A DNA stretch of 64,000 nt from Augochlora pura (taxonomy: Eukaryota > Arthropoda > Insecta > Hymenoptera > Halictidae). The notes below the pieces were generated by a model. The model did not search any database. It was not told the DNA's origin and saw nothing but the letters and a program-made list of their open reading frames with translations. This document shows positions 1-13,538 of the stretch, in pieces; position 1 is the stretch's first letter, and every line of letters starts with the position of its first letter. The stretch covers positions 13,133,714 through 13,197,713 of the forward strand of contig NC_135777.1 in NCBI RefSeq assembly GCF_028453695.1. Reading direction: 5' to 3'. A program made the position numbers and the translations under genes.

Positions 1-1592
1 TGCCTAAATGTTAAAATGACGAATAAAATAAATTATGAAGTTAGAACGTTTTAACTGAACTGTAAATTATCTTAACAATAAATCAATAAAAGATACAGAT
101 GATACTAAATAATAATACTGTTTACATCCCATGATATGGAAAATGTGACTTGATTTCTGCCCACTTGATTGACGATGTTTATAATCATTCTCGACGTTGT
201 TCATTAATCTTTCAAGACATATTTTTGAAGATTCTTCTTATCAGTCTATCTGCCGTTTAGACTGCATTAGCAATAATTTAATTTAATTGCAAACAATTGG
301 TTAATTAAGTAAACTTGGTCAGCTTGACTCAGTAAACTATATCTATCAACAATCTATATCTATCAGTATAGTATATCAATAAACAATTTGTTTCGAAAGT
401 TTCAACGACACCAGGGCACGGTTCCAGACCAATTCACCGTCCGAGTAAGTTCAAGTTCGAGCAGCTCGAACCGGGCAACAATGTTCAAGCTCGGTCGAAC
501 AGGTTCATAGAAAACTGGTCTCCGCTTTCACCGGCGATTCCGTCGCGGAGTTTCCTTTAGCCGCGTAGCTTGGCGACAAGTCGCACTCTCGACGCTACAA
601 TTAACGCGATTACACGGTACGTTCCACATTACCGCCTAACGGCTACGAATCGAAATAATTATGACATTAGCGACGCAAAGCAGCCGACTCGATAATGATC
701 GTCCGGATCTAAGCAATGCTGCAGGATCGCAGGCGACAATTACCCGATCCGGCCGGCCTCCGTTTAGCCGTTCACGAAACACGATTGATCGGCCGATCGC
801 TATCGTCTCCGCGATCGTAATCTCCCTTGAACACAGATAACGGAGTTCTTCCAGAAAACCTGCGTGTTTCGCAGCAACGGAGGCGAGATTGCGTCACCAC
901 GCCCTGGGTCGATCGTCCGCTCCTATCGAAGAGAATGCGGCTCGATCGCGCGGGGATTTTCCAGAGCAGAATAATTTCCACGGCGCGGTACGCGTCACGT
1001 ACACACGCCGCGTCGTCGGAAATTATTTTTTTTCGAAAAGCGGACGCAACGCCCGCGACGCGAGAGAGAGCCGTGGACTTTGATCGATCGCGAAGTCTCG
1101 CAGCTTTTCGAGGCGGCCTCCTTTTTCCCGATGGAAAAACTCCTCGGAGGGAGGCAGCTCTCGTTTCCACGCTGACCCGCGCCGAACGGGACGAGACCCA
1201 TTAGTCTTCCGCCAAGGAGACGCAGGGAAATTCGAGGATATTAATTTAAATCGCCTGCCGCCACGCTGGGGGCCTGCACCGTAAATAAAGAAGCGGCCGG
1301 AACGAGTTCCAGCGATGAAATGGATCTGCCCTGGGAAACAGAGAGGCGACGATGGCTGGTTTAATTGATCATCGAAGGTTCACTTTTTAAGTTTGCCGCA
1401 GCTGTCAACTAACTCATCGATTCAGGGTTCAAGTATCGAATTGTCAAGTAAGAATTACGATTTTCTTCATGGTACAATAATTAAAAATTCTCCGACTCTG
1501 ATCATTTACTAAAGGCACAAGAGAATTTATATTTGTTGCGCGTCTACATTTACTTGAATGCTGAAATATTAACGATAAAATTTTATTTCGAC

Positions 1593-1695
1593 TTAACACG
1601 GGGGCATACTATTCGTTTTCTAACATATTATTACTCCAAATTATGTCTTAGTCTCCATTACAAATCACACCGGTCGAAGGACCGCAAAGGGTTAA
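1593..1695. mobile_element. Possible TTAA element or fragment
   Basis: The right end, read inward, is TTAACCCTTTGCGGTCC, a CCCTTTGC-type terminus very like the right end of the 12.1-kb element (TTAACCCTTTGCGCTCG). The left border TTAACACGGGGGCATAC matches it poorly, so the left limit is uncertain. No coding capacity. Confidence 0.27.
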
Positions 1696-2748
1696 AAGAC
1701 ACTGACAAATTTGAGAGAAATCCGTCTGGAGGAAATAGAAACATTCCTATTGTCGGTTTAATTAATGACAGGACATTGCGGGGATTCTTGCGGTAGAGCC
1801 TCGGAGGATCTCATCCCCTAAGCGCAACCCTTTCTCAATCGTCTATCCGGGACACTTTTCTGCGTGTGCAGACTGCCGTAGAAGACAAAACGGAGGGCGA
1901 CGGTTGAGATGGCTGGTGTCGAGCGGCTTCTTCTTTCCAACAACGGTCACCCTGGGCCGTTTCAGTGCAGGAGGAACCCGATTCGAAAACTGGATTCCGA
2001 TGCAGACTGAAAGAGGCTGCGCACGGACGAGGGTAAGCGGAGCAATCTCTGCTTGCAGCGGAGTCTCTCTTCCGCAGAGAAATGCGAGGTGTTCCGCTAG
2101 CAGTTACTCTTTACACTGTGATCCCAAAAAAGATCAACGTGAACGATGATTTCGTGATAGCCGGACAGAATAATGAGGACTCAAAATTTAGACAATTGAT
2201 TTAGGCTAAACGAGCTTCCGTCTATGAATATTTGGGAAGCAATGTGTAATAGTAAAGTTACTATATAATTTTCGAAATAATAAACGATCGACGCTGGTGT
2301 CACATAAAACTATGCTCACAGACTCTTTGATTATTGCCTGTGGAAATCTATATCATAAAAATCGAAGAATATTTGTACCATTGGAAGAGACGTTTGGATA
2401 ATGATCAATACGTCCTACACCATTGCAAGATGAAGAAAATGCCGAGCAGACTGAAGCACTGTCCGTGGAAGGTGCAAAAGAATCGCTGTCGACGTGTAAC
2501 GATCTCGTAGGTTCCAGGATCGCCAATTTATGATTGCACATTTAAACGGAAAAGTCTTGGAAAGAACAGTGTCTCATTACACCCACGCAATAATCTCTCC
2601 CCGGAATCCTGGTCGTAGATGGAATAAACCGAATCGGCTTGGTTGGGATCGCGGATCCGGTCGCGGTACGAGGGCCGACCCCGGGAATCTGAAATCTCGA
2701 ATCGATAACAAGACAAATTGCGTAGGTACTCGTATAATTAAAGAGTCG

Positions 2749-2793
2749 GCAGGCAGGCAGGCAAGCGAGCAAGCGAGCAAGCAAGCAAGCAGC
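2749..2793. repeat. GCAG/GCAA/GCGA tetranucleotide repeat
   Basis: About eleven imperfect 4-bp units (GCAGGCAGGCAGGCAAGCGA and onward) in a GC-rich stretch. Confidence 0.9.
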
Positions 2794-4837
2794 GGCGGTA
2801 GGAGCCGCTGGATCGGCAGCAGACCGGGAATATCTTGGATCGCGCAGAATCCCAGAGCCGTGTATCCCGTGGTTCGCGTCTCTCGTGTCTCCGAACGAGG
2901 AGCTACGAGGCAGCAGCCTTTCTCGGTCTCTGAAGCAACGGATCAGATAGTGCTCGGTGGTATCGGTGTCGCTCGAGGCTGGTCCGCGCGAGCTTAGTAT
3001 CAAGTCATCAGAGAACCACCGAAGACCCGGGCTAGAGAGAGTCAAGGTAGCGAGCCGGTGCATCGTCGCAGCGATTCTCTGGTCCGATGATAAATGATAC
3101 GCTGAAACGTGGTGGGCAGCGCCGGGGAACGGGTCCGCCGATACGGCGCGAAACTTCCTCCCCGCTGGGGTAGCAGTCGGCCAGGGAAACGAACAAGAAG
3201 GAGGAAGGCAGGAAGGAAGGGAACGGCGGCCCGAGAACCAGAAAAAAGCGACAGAGAGAGAGAGAGCTGGACCGACCAAACACCGGTCTGCGTCGCAACG
3301 CGCAGACCGGTGACCAGCAGCCGGTGACCAGTCAGAGAATCCTGCGAGTCCCGAAGGCTAGAACTCCTAGGGAATCCAGGCAGAACCGGTCCAGTCGGAT
3401 CCGGAGCACCCGCTGCTCGCTCGCTCTCTTCGAGAGCTGTCTACTATCCTCTGCCGGCTCGTACGGCTCTAGACGTCTCTCTCCTATCCCACAGACGCAG
3501 AACACACTGTCCTGCGCCTCTTCCGTTTTGTCCTGCTGCTTCCTTTCGGCCCTCGTACACACTTTCTGCCGACAGCCTACCACAAGCGATACTCCACTCG
3601 AGCAATCGCTGCAAACTGTCCCAGGTTCTTCGACTTCTTGACAGATCATTCGTTTGCCTGTGTACTGACTTCTCCGGTTCGTCTAATTGTCGCAGAGACA
3701 AATCTGAAGCCACCTCATCGCGTGCACCGTCGAAAAGTTTTAGTATCTTTACTTCGTATTAAGTATAAAACCTTGTGATATTTTTTTAATATTTCTAATA
3801 TTTCTTATAATGCTAAATTGTCCATATTTACTACAATCTGAAGGACAATTGGGTAGAATTTATTATAACCCTAAGGCAACACTGTTTCTAAATATTTTGA
3901 ACGCTTTTATGTTCTTAACTAAAAGAATTGATTGTAATTGTTTTCCTTCGAAACACTATACTGCTCCTAATGGAAAAATTAAATGTTACCTGTTCTGGTC
4001 TCTTTTCTAGAACACTCTTCTAAAAGCGGAGCCATATGAATGTTCGGATAGCAAAACATAGATCGTCATAAACAGTTCATAAATTAAATTATTTTGCATA
4101 GAAGTCGAGTTAGTTTTAGCTGACCGGATGTGACACGTTTTTGAAGGATCTGATATTCGAGGTCCTATAATGGCTACTAAAAAAGTAGAAGTGGAAGCCG
4201 AAAGATTTCGGCGAAGTAAGAACGTTGCGAAAAAATTGAATAAATCGACGGTAGGAATAAATTGACACCGAAACGTTTAAACTCGTTCCGAGGTATAATC
4301 TAAAAGGATCTCGGCCCAGCACGCTTTCTCCGGTGCTCCAGGTTATCGTCGGGTGGAGGTGTCATCCAAGGATTAAAATATCACCTTCCAGGCCAGTGTA
4401 CTAATCCCTGCCGATCCTCCGAGACGATTCAAGGCCATCCTAGAACCCGACCGGACGCCCACGCGAGTTTCCGAGCAACTCGCCGGCAAAGTCGTCTAGT
4501 TTGCTGGCAGTTTCTCCCCGAGGGCGGAGGATCGAGAACGATTTCGCGCACTAGATTCCGCTCGCGCGATGATCGCCGTCTTTGTCTCCGTGCCCCGCTC
4601 CTCCCGGATGATCGAACGAGATACCGGAGCAGCACCTGCGCCCACCGAGCCGAAGGCCTCTCTGTTGCGCGCGCGAGTATCGAGCGGCATGCGGTAACAG
4701 CGTCGCGAGATCCTATCTCGCCGGGGAGAAAAAGTCGGGCGTCGTGGACGTCGATGACGCGATTAGGATGGAACGTCGTCGTCGCTGGGTCACGCCTATG
4801 ACGAATCACCGCGAGAACCATCTAAGGACACCCGCCC

Positions 4838-4843
4838 CTTCTC

Positions 4844-4892
<49 letters not shown>
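4838..4892. repeat. CT dinucleotide microsatellite
   Basis: A nearly pure CT run with two interruptions at its left end. Confidence 0.95.
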
Positions 4893-4895
<3 letters not shown>

Positions 4896-5109
4896 ATTGC
4901 TGTGCCTATCCTTCTCTCTTTTTCTGGTCGTCTGTCGAGGTTGTGGCACGAGTCGGCGACTGTCGACTAGGCGACAAAAGGTGCGCGACCACCGGCTTCC
5001 AGGTTGACCCGTGACCCCTCAGGGATCGATTTCGACGTCGATCTATCACCATTAGATTCCAACCCGGCGGCTGGAATTTCCAACAACTCCCGTAGTACCA
5101 CGCGTTCTC

Positions 5110-5765
5110 GTCAACGCCTCTGACAAATTTCAGAACGGTTCCTTTTCTATTCGATCGAAAGCTGTTCCTGTTCGGCGAGGATCGATACCGCAATCGACCT
5201 TTGACAAATTTATCAACGGATTCTTCTCGGTTGAGTCAAAAGATGTGTCGATTTGCTGGAGACTGGGTAGCAATCAACCTCTGACAAATTTCTTCAAAGA
5301 AGAAATTTCTTCAAAGTTCTTTCTTATTCGAAGATGTCCTGATTCGTTACGGATCCGCATAGTTACCGACTTCAAGGAAATTTCGTAACAGTTTCTTTCC
5401 CGCTTAAACAGAAGGGTTTATCGAGGATAGGCATAGTAATCAAGTTTTAACAAATTTCAAACAATTCCTTCTTTACCGGATCGAAATGTGTCCGAGTTAC
5501 TCAAGAATCGATATAGCGGTAAATATCTGAGAAATTTCAGTGCGGTTTTCTTTTTTTTTGCTCCAAAAAGTGTCTCGTTTCTCCTGAGATCGGCGTAACA
5601 CCTCGCTTTTAACACGCTTCAAACAATTCCTTCCGTATTGAACCGAGAGGTGTCTCGTTTCTCCGCTGATCGGTACAGTAATCGACGTCTGACAAATTTC
5701 AGAACGGTTCCTTCCTTTGTTCGTCGAACGGTGTCTAGGTTCGCCGGAGATCGGCACAGCAATGG
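5110..5765. repeat. Degenerate ~80-bp minisatellite, about eight units
   Basis: The segment TGACAAATTT or a clear variant starts at 5121, 5202, 5282, 5374, 5448, 5528, 5610 and 5690. Spacings are 81, 80, 92, 74, 80, 82 and 80 bp. Between them recur AACGGTTCCTT, a GGTGTCTCGTTTCTC segment and GATCGGCACAGCAATCGACCT. The 92-bp unit contains a local duplication of CTTCAAAGAAGAAATTTCTT. Units are diverged but clearly related; the first and last units (5121 and 5690) are the most alike. Confidence 0.82.
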
Positions 5766-6847
5766 ACCACGGGGGGAACGACTCGCGGAAACCCGACACC
5801 GTGGATTGTTCTTTCGACGCGATCGCCGCGGAAATCGTATTCGCTCGGTTTTACGATAACCGGGATCGCTGTAAAACCTGCCGATCTCGATCTCCGTCGG
5901 CCATTACGCGTGCCGGTTTATGGCGACGATTTAGCCCGACCCCGCGATCGCGCCGGCCGATTGCGGGACCCGGTTCTAATCCGTGACGACTCTTCCGCGT
6001 GCTACGGCGTTTATAATTTCGTCGCGTTCTCGCACTCGATTCGCCGGGTGATTCGAATTTCCTGTGCCGGGGCACTCGATTAGATTTTATGCGACGACGG
6101 TTTCCTCTGCGCTTCGCCTCTATCCGCCGCTGTTCTCGGCAGGACGCGGGCAACCGAGGAGCCGAAAAGGATCGTGCCGAGCGAGAATGCTCGAAGGATT
6201 ACGTATCCCCCGGTGCTCACCTTCGGCATTCTATCCTCGGCTCGAGACTCGTCCTCGCCGCCTCGGCGTCTTCCTACTCGCCTTGCCAACAGACCGGCCT
6301 GCTGCGTGAAAGTTCACGTGCTGATTCTGCGAGCCCCACCGGCCCTCTCGTTCCCTTTCAAGGCCCTTATCCTCCTTCGCGGTCCCATGACTTCATCCCT
6401 TTACCTTCTAATTAGACTGTCGGAACTTTCAGTCGCCGTGTTTAGGGATGTCAAAAGGCGGGAGGAACATTTTCACTCGTGTTATAGAACCGAATTACGA
6501 AGATTTCCTTTCCCAACACAATGAGGGTAATCTGCGCATCAAGTTAGTTTATCAGAAAAACGATTTGTTATTTAGAAAACGTCATCCGGCAGATTGTCGG
6601 GTGCATTATCGTTGTCCTAGTGAGCTCGACAGCAGGACAAGCTAACTAGATTGCAGAATGATTTGTAATCGGAGAACGGCGAAGGAGACGTCAAGTTCTG
6701 CGGTGTAGGAGGAAAACGGACGAACGGATCGAGAAAGAGCAGAGGTGGTGTCCGAAGCCGTAGGGTAGGATGCGGAGAGGGAAAAGAAGGACGCACGGCC
6801 GGATCGTACGTCTGAGTGGCGTGCGCTCCGGTTTTCCAGTTTCGTCC

Positions 6848-6886
6848 GCGAGCGAGCGAGCGAGCGAGCGAGCGAACGAGCGAGCC
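6848..6886. repeat. GAGC tetranucleotide microsatellite
   Basis: About nine GAGC units with one GAAC variant; it makes an artefactual Arg/Ala/Ser-rich frame on the minus strand. Confidence 0.92.
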
Positions 6887-9021
6887 GGATTACATTCCCG
6901 AGATCTTAACGAGACGTAATTACACGGCGAAAGGTACGAAGCGACGGATGCCTTCGGAATATAGCTACTAACACGATAATTGCCGCTATTACGTTCCGAA
7001 ACGTCGTATTTAACGGCTAAACGGCGTTCGCCTACTAATCGCACGGGGAAGCCCCATTGATCGATCGGAATTGATGCCCCGCGTTACGCGCACCTTTCGC
7101 GCAGCCACCGCCATCTTCGCGCCTAATTTCGTCGTTTGTTCCTGGATCGACTGACGAATGCTCCACCGTTCGTTCTCCTTGCCTACGGATTTACCGTTCC
7201 GAGCTTTTCCCGCGACTCGAGAGCCGATGCTGTAGCGATCATGGCAGCAGTTATCCGACCACCCTGTATATCGGTTCTCGATCATCCGAAATAACTCTCC
7301 CCTCTTTCCGGAGCAGACCCCCGAAACCAGCTAACGCGGCAAATGCGTTTACCTGGCCGGCGTGTAATCCTGTAAGCGCCCCTTATTACGCTCCGCGTGG
7401 CCCATTGTCGCCCGATCTTAACTTCTACGGATTATAAACTGTTTCTCGTCCGGCATTAGCTTTTTTGTTCGCCGTTTTTCCGTGCTGCTTCGCTCGCACA
7501 AGTCTCGACTCCCGCTGCGAGCAGTCCCGATCGCACGAAACTAGAGCACCCTTCGTCCCACCCTGCACCTTTCTGTCGGCTACCCTAGGAACATCGCCGG
7601 CGACCTAAGAACGTTGCCTTCGGTCTCTCGGAGCAAGGATCTTGTCAAGCGACAATTACTTTGCGACACCTATCACGAGCAGTACTTCGCACCTTCGATA
7701 ATCTTGTCCGTCCTGGGAACGTGTTACATAGTTGCAATGCTTTCGCGAATATAGATTTAAGTGGACAGCTCGTTTTAGTTGCACAGTGTCCGCGCGTCTG
7801 GGCGTAAATATTCATAACCGCGTTTGTAGATCGCCTACTAATGCATCGCTGACCAGTCTAACCCAGCCTCGACGCGAACAAATTATAATAGGTCCACTCT
7901 CGTAAGCGGTAATTCTATGGTATTAAAAGCGGGAGAACAGCTCCCTCCTTAAAAACACGCCTAACCGGGGACGAAAAGGTTGGCATCGGGGCATGATTTT
8001 CTGCGGCGCCGCGCCGCTGCGCTCGCCAGTGGCAATTTAGCCGAAGGAATTTCGCAAATAATAAATAATCGCGGGTGGCAGGGGCGGCTTATCGCGGCGC
8101 CACGGGGAAAAAAGGAATTCTACGGTGTATCCTTCGCTCCGGAGCGTGGCGGGGCCGATGCACGGATAAAGGCGGATCCATAATTCCTCTTTCTCTTTAG
8201 CCTCTCGCGGTCGGCCAGCCGGTAATTAATGAACACCGTGTAGAATAGGGAGAATTATTGCGCGCTTACGGGCCCGCGTTCTCTCTCTCGTTCACCCTCT
8301 CTCGCGTGCGCGCGCGAGCGCGGGCGAGTTCTTTTATGAAAGGACCCGAGATTGAAATCGTGACCGCGGATGCGCGCTCGCTCCCGCCGCGATTTATGCT
8401 TGTTCCATAAAACCGGCGGAGGACCGTGTCATTGGACACATGTCGCGCCACCGGTTTTTCGCGGCACCGAAAGCTTCGTCTTCTCTATCTCTCTCGCTTT
8501 TTACTCTGCTCGAAAACACGGGAACAGCTCACGAGAACCGTTCTGCGTTTTCGTTGTTTGGAAACAAGGTATCGATGATGCACTTTCGTTGGTTACTGGG
8601 GAGCCGAGGCAGACGTTCGACACGCGGCGGTCGGACAGCTGCAGCCTGGACCCCCGTAAGCGATCCACGTCGCAAGCGGAACGCGGATGGAAGCGGTGGA
8701 ACGTGGCCCGTCGTGGAACACGCCCGTACAAAAACCGTGCGTGGACGGGCGCACAATGCGAGCAAGCGTTGCAACCGCCCGGCACAAAAGACAGCCGACC
8801 ATAGGACGACCCGGCCGAAACCAGTCAAATCTGCTCCATCATCGGACGCCGACAGACACGGACGTCCTAACGAGGATCCTCCACGTTCGAGGATCGATGG
8901 AAATAGGTCGGAAGCGTTGCCTGTCCGTGAGCAATCCGAATTGCTCCGGGAGTATACGAGAAATAAATGAGAGTCGCAACCCACGTTTAGACGCGTTGAT
9001 CTAATCTCAAATGGCGCCGGC

Positions 9022-9029
9022 ATTTGCAT
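9022..9029 (+). promoter_or_regulatory. POU octamer ATTTGCAT
   Basis: Perfect octamer in a GCCGGCATTTGCATTTGG context, at the right edge of a CpG-rich block. Confidence 0.4.
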
Positions 9030-9169
9030 TTGGACCATGTTGCATATCCTCCAAAAGTCTAGTTTCATGGATTACAATAATTCCTACCTTTTTATCAGAA
9101 TAATGGAATGCTACGCTCTAATGAAAATTTCCTGAACGATTGTTAGTTGACCCTCTGAAACCGGAACCA

Positions 9170-9395
9170 TTTTAACTCGAAATCCAGGATAGCTATTCTT
9201 ACAGTATTTCCATTTTATACAATCTGGTGTAGTTTATACACATGAAATTAAATTTTCCGATTCATGCAACAATTACCCTTTTAATAATTCTTTAAATATA
9301 AACAGATTTAGTAATATTAAAATTACTTTAAAACGTGATATGGCAATTTTTAGAGAAGCCTTAGAGTCACCATTCGTCAGCAGTGTTGAACTCTC
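9170..9395 (-). mobile_element. Diverged copy of the 12.1-kb TTAA element
   Basis: Read on the minus strand, 9372-9358 is TGGTGACTCTAAGGC, identical to the 12.1-kb element. It is followed by TATCACGTTTTAAAGTAATTT, matching ATCACGTCCCAAGATAATTT there. The terminal TTAA motifs are eroded and the limits are approximate. It is probably an old copy of the same family. Confidence 0.4.
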
Positions 9396-9480
9396 CTCAG
9401 TGGGCGTGGCTAACCTGCTCCTGATTGATGAGCAAGGATAATGACTTAAAGGGCAATTACCGAGGAAGAAAATGACTCTT

Positions 9481-9482
<2 letters not shown>

Positions 9483-9538
<56 letters not shown>
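9483..9538. repeat. CT dinucleotide microsatellite
   Basis: An uninterrupted 28-unit CT run, the purest microsatellite in the window. Confidence 0.97.
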
Positions 9539-9543
<5 letters not shown>

Positions 9544-12094
9544 CATCGAAATAGTAACATTTCATTCAAGTCTCACTATACCAATCCAGTTCCGGCAGGC
9601 GTGCTTCAACGGGACAGAACAAGTCTGCGACTCTAATCGATCTCCGTCGAATTCAATATAAACACCTCAATCAGAAATCCCGTGTCATGAATATTCCAGC
9701 GAACTGTCTGGGAAATCAGCGAAACTTTTCCCGGACAATCTATGCATAATTGATCTCGGCCGATGAAAGCTGTGGCGCAGAGACGCGGTATCCGTCGCAG
9801 GGTGCAGCGACACGGCCGGTCGGCCGGACTAAATGATTCAAGGAAAACGCAGTCGGATCGCGCGATCGCCGCGCGCTTCTCGCCGCGGTTATTTTTACAA
9901 TCGCGTCGCGGTACGAGTCCGAGCAACGTGCCGGGACGGTGGTAAAGTTCAAGGCGAGCCTGTGACACCACCGACAAAGGTGTCCGCGAGGAAAAACGCG
10001 TGACGCGATAAAGTTCGACGACGAATGCAGAGAGGCAAAAAGCCGTGACCGGTGACCGACGTTTCCGCGGTAAACACGTGGCGGCGGTGTCGGTGTTCGA
10101 ATTCACGGAAAAACGCAGCGTCAATCGCTGAACCGCACGATTCGTGGATGCGCGCGAATTCCACGAAGAAGAGGAACGAAATCGGCGAAGTTCCACGTGG
10201 ATTCTGGAAGGATTCCGCGTGAGTCATCGTGGTCCCGACGATCCGAATGACGAGGAAAAGTAACGGCGACGGCGGCGAGGGGAGGGGAATTGGAGGAAAA
10301 CAGGCGAAACGGGGAAAAATCACGGAGCGTGCCGGACAAAAATAAGAGAGCGAGGTGTGCCGCGCCCTCGACCCCCCCCTCCTCACACCGTGGATCTCGC
10401 GAACAAAGCCGGAAAAGCCAGGGGTGGAGAGGCTGCGCTCGGTTCGGGATCTCCTGGCACCGTTTCCCTCTCTTTTCCGCCTCGCTCCGGTTACCGTCTC
10501 GTTTCTCGCCTACCGCTGCCGCAGCTAATACGACCGGACAACAATGCGGACCCGTCCGCATTGCACGCGTCCGACCGCTAATTCCTCGCGTTTTTTCGCC
10601 CCTCCTCCCCACCCCGCTTGCCAACCCCGCAAACATCCTGTCCGCCAACCTAACGCGGACCTTCTCTTTCCCGTTTCGGCTAGCCGATTTCCCTCCTCGC
10701 TCTTTTCCTGCGAGACCCGGCTCCGGACCGGCCCCCGGAGCCTCCGGAATTGGATTTCACGAAGGACTTTTTGCGGTGGTCCACCCATCTGCTGGCACGC
10801 TCCGGCGAGACGGAGCGAGGCAAAAACACCCCCGGAAAACCTCTATCCAACGATTGTCGCGCGGGGTGACAACATTTTCTAGATCCGACTCGAAACGCTG
10901 ACCAGTCGATGAGAATCGAGAAACTGGTGCGATCTCGGGAACAGACGATACTTTTTATATTATGTAGCTATTTCATTATTCAGATTGTAAAAATACATTT
11001 ATAAGGTATTTAGTCAATACGTGTGTTATTTGCGGAAGATATCATAATAACACTCGTTAGAAATGAAAAATAAATGTTTTATTCTTACGTTTACAAGCTA
11101 ATATAAAACAGTTGTTTTTAGTGCTTCGCAAAGTCAGAATAGCTGCTAACACATTATATGTTGGAGAGATATTCTGCCCTCCTTACTTAGATTGTCCTGA
11201 TATTTCTGATCTGTCAAGAAATGGAGCTTCATATTAATGAAACCATGTAATAAGTACAGACTAATAAATGGAATCACATTTGGAACTCTACGAATAATTA
11301 TAATAATTAATTAACTAAGGACGACAGTGTTAATAACATTTTTTTGTTTGATTTTGCTGTGCATTTAAAAGAAGTCGCCTTTGTAATTCCAAAAATACTC
11401 ATTATATACTTATTATCAAAATATTATTATTGCGTTTCAATGTATTATAAGTTTTTCTAAATGTGGATTTTTTCAATCTTCGTTGATTTTTAGTGAATCA
11501 AACTCAATTCGATGTTCGTAGAAAATGTGTTAACCATCTATAGGCTGAATTAATTTCTTAAATATCTATTTGCAGACAACTTGCCAGGTATTTGTTATAT
11601 TGTTATTTGCCATTTCAAAGACCTTGTATAATAATGACATATATGTTATCTTGTGGAAAAATTAAAATTATTTGGTAAAATATCGATTTAGTAATATGTA
11701 AAAGCTACATAATTCCGTTAAGAGCTAAGAAAATAAACAGTAATGGTAAATTGAGTGAGAGCATGGATTGAGATTGATGAACAAATCAGTTTCGATACTA
11801 ATATTCGAGGGTCAATAGCTTCTCCCAGATATCTTGTATTTAAGGATGTAGTTTCCTGTGGTAATCTCGAAATGAAGAATCCACGTAGCAAAATAATTAA
11901 CTCTCCAATTATTGAAGCGCCGTCTCGAGTGCCGGAGTCCTTTCTGACTGGCGCCGATATTCTACTAATGCATATTTGCGATCCTCCACTCTTGTTGGCC
12001 GTGACTCCGGCACAGTAGACAGCGGATTAAAACTTGCGAAATAGTGAACAATGAATATGCTGATTTTGTATTACTGGCTCTTCATCTATATTCT
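9539..12094. other. Intergenic: CpG-rich block then AT-rich desert
   Basis: 9600-10900 is CpG-rich with overlapping non-homologous frames on both strands. 10930-11750 is AT-rich and empty of any feature I can support. Confidence 0.55.
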
Positions 12095-12342
12095 TTAACT
12101 CTGTGCACTCGAGTGGTGACTCTAAGGCACCACTATAATTATTCTATCACGTCCCAAGATAATTTCAATAATAACAAAGTTTAGATTTAGAAAGTTGTTA
12201 AATAGTGAAACTATTGTTACGGGTCACAAGAATCATTTTCGTATGCTTAAAAGTGCATTTTATTACATACAATGAGAATACTATGAGCTGGGAAAATAAT
12301 TTAAAATTTATTGTTGAAATAGCTTCGAGCGCAAAGGGTTAA
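12095..12342. mobile_element. TTAA-bounded miniature element (piggyBac-like), better copy of a two-copy family
   Basis: The left end is TTAACTCTGTGCACTCGAG and the inward-read right end is TTAACCCTTTGCGCTCGAA, a match at most of the first 18 positions. The element is 248 bp, AT-rich and non-coding. It shares TGGTGACTCTAAGGC (12114-12128), followed by a conserved ATCACGT-rich stretch, with a diverged copy on the opposite strand near 9.3 kb. That the same sequence occurs twice supports its being a dispersed repeat. Confidence 0.6.
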
Positions 12343-12560
12343 TTGTCAAAATTGCGATGTTCTGTAGCTGCACAGAAATTGAAAAATAATCAATGACACC
12401 GTCGGGTCTGTTCAAGCTCGTGTTTTCAGGGTTCTTCGACGAGCTATCGCCACCAAAGTGAACGTTTTGACGAATCTAAACGAAAAATTGAAGAGGCAAG
12501 CGGATCCGCATCGGTTGAGCGGTTTCTCGTCTTCCGAGAACTCGTATCGAACCGATGGAA

Positions 12561-12568
12561 ATGCAAAT
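12561..12568 (-). promoter_or_regulatory. POU octamer (ATGCAAAT on plus strand)
   Basis: Perfect octamer in GAAATGCAAATTTGCGG; the overlapping AAATTTGC adds a second half-site. Confidence 0.4.
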
Positions 12569-13497
12569 TTGCGGCACGGACGGGCGGATCGACGGACGGA
12601 AGGGAGAAACAGAGAGGCGTCGGCGACCACTCGGATTGATTTCCGGCGAATTCCGGCAATGCGGTTCCCCGATGTAGGTACTTCCATCAGACACGAGGCC
12701 TACACGCGATTTCTCAGCCAATAATGCGGCGTGCGAACCCTTGCTCCAATTGCTGGTACACAAAATACACGAACGTTGTCCACAGAGTCCAAGAATTGTT
12801 TTTATCACGCTCATATTTGCGCGGAGAGGAAGCAAAATCGTCGCGATGTTCGACCTTCTTGCAGTATGCGATGCATTAAAATTTGACAAGATGCAACTGA
12901 CCTTTCTATATAAACCAAACTGTCGTCACCATTGCTACAGCGTTGCAAAATTGTTGCAGAGATCTAGAGAGATTCATCGGTTGAGAGAAATAATCTTGAA
13001 CAATATATGATGCCTCTAAGTATCGATTATCACTGCCGATCTAACTGCACTTCCTACAAGCAAAATCGAAGCGAACGTTTCCTCGAACTGACTCGAATAT
13101 TCGGCTTCGAATAAAAGAAGACCAACGGGAGATTAACACTGTCCCCGATTCCCGATGCATCTCCTAACCCGAGCGCATCGATCACCGGCGGAATCCATGC
13201 GGCGGTGGTGTAACAGCGAGAAAAAAGTGTCCCGCAGCTTGTATCGGAATTGGAAAGCGGGGGCGGGCGACGCACGGCGAAAACAGCTCCTTGATCGGGC
13301 AATTAAAGAGGGAACGACACGGATAGGATCGAGCTCGCGTCGAACAATGTACCCTGAATACGTAACAGCGTATCGTCGCGGGAGGCGAGCGTGTCGGGGC
13401 ACTAAATGCAGGCTATCGGGCTCGAGTTTCCCGCAGGTAAATATTTCGTCGGCGGCGACGCGGTTCGGGGCGTGCGGACGCGATCGTTAAATTCGTC

Positions 13498-13538
13498 GGC
13501 GCGGCTCGGCGCGGCGCGGCGCGGAACGGCGCGGACCG
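13498..13538. repeat. GCGCG-rich short repeat
   Basis: Imperfect GGCGC/GCGGA pentamer units (GGCGCGGCGCGGCGCGGAAC) in a CpG-rich block. Confidence 0.7.

Larger units (their letters stand above)
1..5109. other. Intergenic, mixed composition
   Basis: AT-rich at 1-400, CpG-rich at about 700-1350 and 2600-3700, AT-rich at 3740-4100. All open frames are short and without recognisable domains. Besides the possible TTAA fragment and two simple repeats I see nothing else. Confidence 0.6.
5766..9482. other. CpG-rich intergenic block
   Basis: Mostly GC-rich with dense CpG and embedded AATTA/TAAT cores, for example around 6900-7060 and 7980-8260. This texture fits conserved regulatory DNA. The overlapping frames at 8370-9068 on both strands are composition-driven. 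An AT-rich tail from about 9070 holds the old TTAA copy. Confidence 0.5.
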
